Shown here in pieces: positions 30,125 through 34,483 of a stretch of 34,483 nucleotides of DNA. Source of the stretch: a bacterium (GTDB lineage Bacteria > Chloroflexota > Dormibacteria > Aeolococcales > Bog-877); the NCBI GenBank assembly GCA_021844355.1, contig JAKBTP010000101.1, positions 1-34,483 on the forward strand. Direction: 5' to 3'. The notes under the pieces were generated by a model. That model ran no database searches, was not told the origin of the DNA, and saw nothing but the letters and a program-made list of their open reading frames with translations. Position numbers and translations under genes: made by a program. How positions within the stretch are numbered: the stretch's first letter is position 1; the number at the start of each line of letters is the position of its first letter.

Positions 30125-31200
30125 CCCCGCCGCCGGCCCCGGCCCGGATCGGCGACGGGGGACAGCCCGACCATCCCCCGGGCCGCCTCGCCGAGGTGGT
30201 CGGCCACGGGATGCAGCGCCAGCAGCTTGAGAGGCAGGTCCGTGGGGGCGCTCTCGCCCACGCCTACTGGATCGCCGGCCCGGCGCGAGTGGGGAAGACC
30301 ACCCTGGCTCTGGCACTGGCTTCCGAGCTGCTCCAGGCGGAGAGCTGGCCGGGAGGGCTGGCGGCCCACCCCGACTTCTGGCTGGACGACCGCCAGGAGA
30401 GCCTGGGGGTGGATCGCGTGAGGGGCCCGGAGGGAGAGTTGGGGCCGTCCCTGCAGCACTTCCTCAGCCTCTCGGCCTACGCCTCCGGGCCCAAGGTGGC
30501 GGTGCTGGCCAACGCCGACCGGCTCACCCTCCCGGCGGCCAACAGCCTGCTGCGCCTCCTGGAGGAGCCTCCCCGGGAGTCCATCCTCATCCTCACGACG
30601 TCCAGACCAGACTCGGAGCATCTTCCGGGGACCCTGCGCAGCCGCTGTCAGCAACTCGGCCTGGGCCCGGTCGCGACCCCCCTGATCTCCAGCTGGCTGG
30701 CGGCTCGGGGCCGACCGAAGCTGGAGTGCGAGACGGCGGCCGCGATCTCCGAAGGGCGGCCCGGGCTGGCCCTGGAACTGGTATCGGACCCCGAGCTGGC
30801 CTCTCGGACCGCCGGCCTGCTGGACTCCTACCTGGGCTGCTCCAACCTCGGCCCGGCGGGTTGGCTCGAGCTCAGCCGGGAGCTGGCCGAGCGCGGCCGG
30901 GAACGGGAGCTGGCCTGGGAGGCGCTCCGCACCTGGGCGGCCTTCCTCAGGACGTGCTGCACCCTGGCGGCCGGGGCCGAGCCGCCCCCCGGGCCCCCTT
31001 CGTTCCGGGCGGGAGGCGAGGCGTGGGCGCGAGAGCTGGGGCTCCAAGAGTGCCTGAGGCGCTACGATCTGGCGGTGGAGGGCCTTTCGCGCCTCGCCGA
31101 GGCGGCCACCGCTAGGCTGGTCTTGGACCGTCTTCTGTTGCTGACCTTCGGAGCCTTCGATTCCCAACCCACGGCCCCTGCCGGCCGGGTGCGTCCTTGA
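30121..31200 (+). CDS. holB: DNA polymerase III delta' subunit-like clamp-loader protein
   Basis: This 359-residue AAA+ protein is a probable delta' component of the clamp loader that places the beta clamp on primed DNA. An early HGMQRQQLERQV...AHAYWIAGP segment leads to Walker A GPARVGKT (53-60). HPDFW follows, where delta' proteins carry a conserved HPD. The sensor region contains ANADRLTLPAANSLLRLLEE, ILTTSRPD and the SRC motif of the family (LRSRCQQL). The Zn-binding cysteines of DnaX/delta' are not evident. The upstream open part (to 29881) is out-of-frame purK. It is coupled to purK and followed by ricT after ten bases, the same order known in Bacillus (holB-yaaT). Confidence 0.86.
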   Translation: MTPPPAPARIGDGGQPDHPPGRLAEVVGHGMQRQQLERQVRGGALAHAYWIAGPARVGKTTLALALASELLQAESWPGGLAAHPDFWLDDRQESLGVDRVRGPEGELGPSLQHFLSLSAYASGPKVAVLANADRLTLPAANSLLRLLEEPPRESILILTTSRPDSEHLPGTLRSRCQQLGLGPVATPLISSWLAARGRPKLECETAAAISEGRPGLALELVSDPELASRTAGLLDSYLGCSNLGPAGWLELSRELAERGRERELAWEALRTWAAFLRTCCTLAAGAEPPPGPPSFRAGGEAWARELGLQECLRRYDLAVEGLSRLAEAATARLVLDRLLLLTFGAFDSQPTAPAGRVRP

Positions 31201-31210
31201 GGAGATCCTG

Positions 31211-32068
31211 ATGCCACTCGCGGTGGGGGTCAAGTTCCGCCGCCACGGCCCCCTCAACTACTACGCGCCCCCCGCCGACGAGGAGCTGGCCCCGGGCTGC
31301 CGGGTGCTGGCCGAGACCGCCCGCGGCCCGGAGATCGGTGAGGTGGTGATGGGCGCCACGGAGCTGGCCCCGGAGCTGCTTCCCAGAAGGCTTGAGCCGG
31401 TGATACGGCGGGCCACGGAGGAGGACCTGCGCCAGCGCCAGGCGATGGACGAGAGGCTGCCGGCCGCGATGGCCGCCGCCCGAGAGCTGGTGGCGCGCCG
31501 CGACCTGCCCGTCAAGGTGGCGCGGGCGGAGATCAACTTCGAGGGCAGCCGCATCCTCTTCGACCTCACCGCCGAGCGCCAGACCGCCTACCAGGACCTG
31601 GCCCGGGAGCTGGCCACCGAGCTTCGCTGCCGGGTGGAGATCCGCCAGATCGGAGCCCGGGACGAGGCGCGAATCCAGGACGGCTACGGGCCGTGCGGGC
31701 GCCGCCTCTGCTGCTCCTCCTGGCTCAAGGAGTTCGTGCCGGTCACCATCAAGATGGCCAAGGAGCAGGGGCTACCCCTCAACCCCACCCGCCTCAACGG
31801 CATGTGCGGCAAGCTCAAGTGCTGCCTCCAGTACGAGAACGAGCAGTACGTCGAGGTGAAGCGCCGTCTGCCCCGCCCCGGCCAGCAGCTCCAACTGGAC
31901 CAGGGTGCCGCGGTGGTGTCCGAGGTCGACGTGGTCCGTGAGCAGGTGCTGGTCACCATGACCGAGAGTGGCACCGTGATGGCGGTGCCGGCAGCCGAGG
32001 TGGAGTCCCCGGCGGCCGGCAGGCGGAAGGGCCGCCGCAGCGGCCCCGCGAGGGAGCCGGAGGGCTGA
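31211..32068 (+). CDS. ricT: PSP1-domain protein, RicT/YaaT-like
   Basis: This 285-residue PSP1-family protein is related to Bacillus RicT (YaaT), which with RicA and RicF forms a [4Fe-4S] complex affecting RNase Y mRNA processing and development. The two cysteine clusters are intact: C162, C167, C168 (GPCGRRLCCSSW) and C199, C204, C205 (MCGKLKCCLQYE). The N-terminal half holds the PSP1 barrel-like region (VGVKFRRHGPLNYY, GPEIGEVV). The basic tail (about 265-285) is low complexity. A GGAG six bases before the ATG supports the start. No ricA or ricF homologue lies in this window. The stop is ten bases from the convergent SRPBCC gene. Confidence 0.9.
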   Translation: MPLAVGVKFRRHGPLNYYAPPADEELAPGCRVLAETARGPEIGEVVMGATELAPELLPRRLEPVIRRATEEDLRQRQAMDERLPAAMAAARELVARRDLPVKVARAEINFEGSRILFDLTAERQTAYQDLARELATELRCRVEIRQIGARDEARIQDGYGPCGRRLCCSSWLKEFVPVTIKMAKEQGLPLNPTRLNGMCGKLKCCLQYENEQYVEVKRRLPRPGQQLQLDQGAAVVSEVDVVREQVLVTMTESGTVMAVPAAEVESPAAGRRKGRRSGPAREPEG

Positions 32069-32078
32069 CCCGAGGCGG

Positions 32079-32681
32079 TCAGCGCCGGCGCAGATACCTC
32101 CAGGCAACCCAGGCGCTGGCGGCCAGGGCGGCCAGCCCCAAGGCGCCTGCCAGTCGGCGGTCCCTCAGCTGAGCCCTCGGCTGCACCGGCGGCAGGATCT
32201 CGAGCTGAGGTGGGGGCCCGGCCGCCGGGGCCGCGGCCACCGGGGCCGACTCCTGGCGTAAGCGCGTCTCCAGCGCCCGGCGGAACCTGGCCACCCCCTG
32301 GGAGACGGCCCGCTCCTGGGCCGCGGCACCGGCCTCGTCTATCCGTCCCCGCCCGTCCACCAGGACGGTGAGGCGGAGGTCCGATCCTCCGTCCGGCGCC
32401 TCCCGGACGCGGGCGCGGACCTCGACGTGGGCCCTCCCCTCGCCGCGCACCTCGCGACCGCTCAGCGTCCAGGTGACCCGTTTCCCCGGCTCCTCGATGT
32501 GCTGGCGGCCGTACCCTCGGTAGGTCACGGCGTGACCCCCGATCGTCGCTCGCACAGTTCCCCGGCCGGCCTCCGACCGGCGCAGGCCGGGCAGGAGCTC
32601 AGCCGCCCCACCCTCCAGCACCAGAAGGCTCCACACCCTCTCCGGGGCGGCCGCCAGCCGGATCTCTTCGATGTAGGTCAT
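32079..32681 (-). CDS. SRPBCC-family protein with C-terminal membrane anchor
   Basis: This 200-residue protein has an N-terminal START/SRPBCC lipid- or ligand-binding fold (EEIRLAAAPERVWSLLVLEG, then GRGTVRATIGGHAVTYRGYG and VTWTLSGREVRGEGRAHVEV), like CoxG or polyketide-cyclase-type proteins. A Pro/Ala linker (about 147-172) precedes one transmembrane helix (LAGALGLAALAASAWVAWRYL) and a positive Arg end, so the domain is cytoplasmic and tethered. The ligand is unknown. CoxG proteins are of this build, but no CO-dehydrogenase genes are present here. Its ATG overlaps the RDD gene stop as ATGA, so the two are coupled. Confidence 0.8.
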   Translation of the reverse strand: MTYIEEIRLAAAPERVWSLLVLEGGAAELLPGLRRSEAGRGTVRATIGGHAVTYRGYGRQHIEEPGKRVTWTLSGREVRGEGRAHVEVRARVREAPDGGSDLRLTVLVDGRGRIDEAGAAAQERAVSQGVARFRRALETRLRQESAPVAAAPAAGPPPQLEILPPVQPRAQLRDRRLAGALGLAALAASAWVAWRYLRRR

Positions 32682-33397
32682 GACCGGCCCTCCTCATCTC
32701 CACTGCCGCCACTGGCGCCCTCCGGAGGCGGCGGCGCGGCGGGCTCCCAGCCCGGGAGGTGTCGGCCGCGAGGCGCGGGGGGTGAGCTCGGGGGGCGCCG
32801 GGGGGCGGGTGGTGCCACCAGCTGGGACAGCGGGGTGCCCGCCAGCTCCCGCCGCACCACCATGGTGCCAGCCAGCAGGTCCTCCAGGGCCCGGCGGTCA
32901 GGACGGGAGATGATCAGGATCGGGCTGCCCACGTACTCGAAGAACAGCAGCGGAAGGCTGATCGGGGTCACCAGCAGGGGCAGCCAGAAGGGGATCGAGC
33001 GGAGCACCGCGGCGCGCACGCTGAGCGGGGACCCGTCCAGCCTGGTGATCCGCAGGCCGAGGGCGAGCTTGCCCGGCGTGGCCCCCCAGATGAGGTAGCT
33101 GGCTATGAGATAGGCGGCGGTGAGCACCTCGATGGCGATGTAGAAGTGGAACACCGTGGCGTTGACGTCCGGGTACTTGGCGAGGGAGGCGCTCAGCCCC
33201 GCCTTGGGGTGGCTCTGGTAGTAGGCAGACCAGCGGTTCACCTCCCCGGCGGCGATGAGCTCGTATGCCACCACCTCAGGGATCAGGAGGGCGAAGAAGT
33301 CGATCACCCCGGCAAGGAAGCGGGGTCCACGGGGAAGTGGGGGGTGGCCCCAGTTCGAGTTGGCCCGGTCGGCGCCGTCCGGGGTCTGCCGCAACAC
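32678..33397 (-). CDS. RDD-family membrane protein
   Basis: This 239-residue membrane protein has the RDD layout. A first helix starts with PRFLAGVIDFFALLIPEVV (the R...D of the family), a second follows at about 88-106 (TVFHFYIAIEVLTAAYLIASYLI), then the conserved WGATPGKLALGLRITRLDG. A third hydrophobic region is SIPFWLPLLVTPISLPLLFFEYV, and the closing motif is RRALEDLLAGTMVVR. RDD proteins are of unknown or ion-transport function. The C-terminus is Pro-rich and cytoplasmic. GAGAGGGAG three to four bases before the GTG marks the start. It is coupled to the SRPBCC gene. Confidence 0.85.
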   Translation of the reverse strand: MLRQTPDGADRANSNWGHPPLPRGPRFLAGVIDFFALLIPEVVAYELIAAGEVNRWSAYYQSHPKAGLSASLAKYPDVNATVFHFYIAIEVLTAAYLIASYLIWGATPGKLALGLRITRLDGSPLSVRAAVLRSIPFWLPLLVTPISLPLLFFEYVGSPILIISRPDRRALEDLLAGTMVVRRELAGTPLSQLVAPPAPRRPPSSPPAPRGRHLPGWEPAAPPPPEGASGGSGDEEGRS

Positions 33398-33575
33398 TGG
33401 CTCCCTCTCGGCCCGCCTCGGATCCCGGTCTCATGGTCTCAAGGCGTCGCGAACTTGATTCTAAGCACCTTGGGCGAGTGCCGCCTCGGAAAACGGGAAC
33501 CACGGATGGGAGCAGGGCACCCGCCGAAGCCGTAACGATTGATGCACGGCGGATCGGAACGGCGCACCTCACCAA

Positions 33576-33581
33576 TACAGT
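33576..33581 (+). promoter_or_regulatory. -10-like TACAGT before the Flp pilin gene
   Basis: TACAGT ends seven bases before the pilin ATG, with CAGGGGC between. This is close to the leaderless geometry elsewhere in the window. AGGGG lies too near the ATG to be an ideal ribosome site. No -35 is visible. Confidence 0.4.
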
Positions 33582-33588
33582 CAGGGGC

Positions 33589-33813
33589 ATGCAGAAGCCC
33601 AACCGGGGCTCTACGAGAGTGCTCATCTCGGCTCGTCTGCGGGGCTGGGCGGAGCACCTTCGGAGCGGCTCCCCGGGGCAGGGGATGGTTGAGTACGCGC
33701 TCATCCTGATGCTGGTGGCCATGGTTCTCATCGTCATCGTCGGAGTGCTGGGAGGGCATGTGACGAACATGTATTCCAACATCTCCAATGGAGTTGCGCG
33801 CGCCAGCAGCTGA
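33589..33813 (+). CDS. Flp/Fap-type prepilin
   Basis: This 74-residue Flp-family prepilin has a short basic leader (residues 1-30). The type IV prepilin-peptidase site follows, with cleavage expected between Gly and Gln in SPG-QGMVEYALIL. Glu is at +5 and Tyr at +6 of the mature protein, the Flp signature. The hydrophobic helix (about 35-55, ALILMLVAMVLIVIVGVLGG) is typical. Flp subunits polymerise into thin Tad-type adhesive pili. No tad, cpa or prepilin-peptidase gene lies here, so assembly proteins must be elsewhere. The open frame extends far upstream, but the ATG at 33589 gives the right length. Confidence 0.85.
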   Translation: MQKPNRGSTRVLISARLRGWAEHLRSGSPGQGMVEYALILMLVAMVLIVIVGVLGGHVTNMYSNISNGVARASS

Positions 33814-33839
33814 CCCGACCGGGGGGCCCTCCGGGCCTC

Positions 33840-33848
33840 TGCTATCCT
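33840..33848 (+). promoter_or_regulatory. Extended -10 TGCTATCCT of the ferredoxin gene
   Basis: TGnTATCCT is an extended -10 element 59 bases before the ferredoxin ATG. Initiation near 33855 gives a leader of about 53 bases. No convincing -35 is seen. Confidence 0.5.
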
Positions 33849-33862
33849 CGACTTCGGAGCCG

Positions 33863-33880
33863 CCGGCCGCCTCCGGCCGG
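33863..33880 (+). other. Hairpin in the ferredoxin leader
   Basis: CCGGCC-GCCTCC-GGCCGG forms a perfect six-base stem with a six-base loop. It lies after the predicted start of the ferredoxin transcript and before its ribosome site (GAGGAG, 33891-33896). It could regulate the leader or terminate the pilin transcript; no T-tract follows. Confidence 0.35.
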
Positions 33881-33907
33881 AACCGATTCTGAGGAGTACC
33901 CGCGCAC

Positions 33908-34207
33908 ATGACCTACGTGATCGGCGAGACCTGCATCGACGTCAAGGACAAGTCCTGCGTAGAAGTGTGTCCGGTGGACTGCATCATCGGCGGCGACGAG
34001 GACCGGATGCTCTTCATCGACCCCGCCGAGTGCATCGACTGCGGGGCCTGCGTCGACCCCTGCCCGGTGGACGCCATCTACGCCGAGGAGGACCTTCCCC
34101 CGGAGTGGGGGGAGTACGTCGAGATCAACCGGGAGTACTTCCAGGACCGGGAGGCGGCCCGGGCCAAGGTGGCGGTCAAGGAGGTCACCCCGGCTCAGCT
34201 CGACTGA
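33908..34207 (+). CDS. fdxA: 7Fe ferredoxin
   Basis: This 99-residue FdxA-type electron carrier has one [3Fe-4S] and one [4Fe-4S] cluster. The cysteine pattern C9-x7-C17-x3-C21-P...C42-x2-C45-x2-C48-x3-C52-P matches Azotobacter-type ferredoxin I. C9, C17 and C52 would hold the 3Fe cluster, and C21, C42, C45 and C48 the 4Fe cluster. C25 is an additional cysteine in the position of the free cysteine of that protein. The C-terminal extension (LPPEWGEYVEINREYFQD) is characteristic. GAGGAG is 11 bases before the ATG. It is a single gene under its own extended -10 promoter. Confidence 0.94.
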   Translation: MTYVIGETCIDVKDKSCVEVCPVDCIIGGDEDRMLFIDPAECIDCGACVDPCPVDAIYAEEDLPPEWGEYVEINREYFQDREAARAKVAVKEVTPAQLD

Positions 34208-34341
34208 GCTCCTCCTCGTCGGCGATTAGGGTCATTACCACAAGCTCTGCCCGCTATTCTTGGTGTGACTATCCCGATGCCCGGCGCCGCCACCGGCGCT
34301 ATCGTCTGGGGAGCAGGCGGCTTTGGGCATGGAGGAGCCAG

Positions 34342-34483
34342 ATGGCTATGACCGTGGACCGGCAGCTGGGGGTGGAGGCGGGGACTGACCCCAAGGCGGT
34401 GATCGCCTTCGCCAGGGACCAGGGCGTCAAGATCGTCGACTTCCGCTTCAGCGACCTCTTGGGCCAGTGGCAGCACTTCAGCA
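34342..34483 (+). CDS. glnA: Glutamine synthetase, N-terminal fragment (3' end outside window)
   Basis: Only the first 47 residues are present. The text VIAFARDQGVKIVDFRFSDL followed by LGQWQHFS is the beta-grasp N-terminal domain of type I glutamine synthetase (usual wording VDFRFTDLPGxWQH), which makes glutamine from glutamate and ammonia. GGAGGAG at 34331-34337 is four bases before the ATG at 34342; a second in-frame ATG at 34348 is better spaced and could be the true start. A possible -10, TATCGT (34300-34305), lies 36 bases upstream. If gltX mischarges tRNA-Gln, this enzyme supplies glutamine to the amidotransferase. Confidence 0.88.
   Translation, partial: MAMTVDRQLGVEAGTDPKAVIAFARDQGVKIVDFRFSDLLGQWQHFS

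Noticed and set aside
1..34483. CRISPR arrays, insertion sequences, integrase or att sites
   Set aside because: No regularly spaced repeats, transposase or recombinase motifs were seen. No repeat flanks the two tRNA genes as an integrated element would leave.

Overview
This is a gene-dense, very GC-rich chromosomal segment with about 33 protein genes and two tRNA genes. GTG starts are frequent, ATGA/GTGA start-stop overlaps are common, and neither tRNA gene encodes CCA. Several genes have a TAnnnT hexamer 6-7 nt before the start codon, which is the signature of leaderless transcripts in Actinomycetota, Deinococcota and relatives. An inositol-phosphate synthase / phosphatidylinositol / PIM-type gene set points to Actinomycetota or a neighbouring Terrabacteria lineage (for example Dormibacterota or Chloroflexota-like). 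A holB-ricT pair, unusual in classical Streptomyces/Mycobacterium, favours a deep-branching lineage. The phylum cannot be fixed from this window. I see no insertion sequence, prophage, CRISPR array or rRNA.

Layout. 1-2.3 kb: an accessory stretch with the end of an unknown protein, a GNAT acetyltransferase, a HEAT-repeat protein and an AbrB/PIN toxin-antitoxin pair. 2.4-4.4 kb: a translation cluster in which glutamyl-tRNA synthetase has tRNA-Gln(CTG) just downstream on its strand and tRNA-Glu(TTC) divergently upstream. 4.4-8.2 kb: a 408-bp non-coding stretch, an OsmC-like protein, a PucR regulator coupled to a small membrane protein, and a divergent medium-chain dehydrogenase. 8.3-10.1 kb: a dynamin-like GTPase.

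10.1-14.9 kb: an ArsR-family regulator, myo-inositol-1-phosphate synthase, a lipid-A/PIM-type acyltransferase, a PimA-like mannosyltransferase and a CDP-alcohol phosphatidyltransferase. Together they form an almost complete route from glucose-6-phosphate to acylated phosphatidylinositol mannosides. 14.9-25.9 kb: a glycerol operon with its own sigma-70-type promoter and a palindromic site: glpF, dhaK, dhaL, glpK, glpA, glpB, glpC and a fused dhaM-ptsH-ptsI gene. Glycerol entering through GlpF can become dihydroxyacetone phosphate via GlpK plus GlpABC. Dihydroxyacetone can be phosphorylated from PEP by DhaKL fed by the fused DhaM-HPr-EI protein.

25.9-28.5 kb: phospholipid genes (pgsA, an epimerase, a PlsC acyltransferase), so lipid genes flank the glycerol operon on both sides. 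28.5-32.1 kb: purE, purK, holB, ricT. 32.1-34.5 kb: a SRPBCC-RDD membrane pair on the minus strand, a lone Flp pilin, a 7Fe ferredoxin and the start of glutamine synthetase. Every complete gene from 7.2 to 32.07 kb is on the plus strand.

The most unusual signals are: (i) repeated leaderless promoters, including three short upstream ORFs that each end on top of the next start codon; (ii) two copies of the same promoter offset by exactly 9 bp before the ArsR gene; (iii) the full-length DhaM-HPr-EI fusion; (iv) gltX set between its two likely tRNA substrates.
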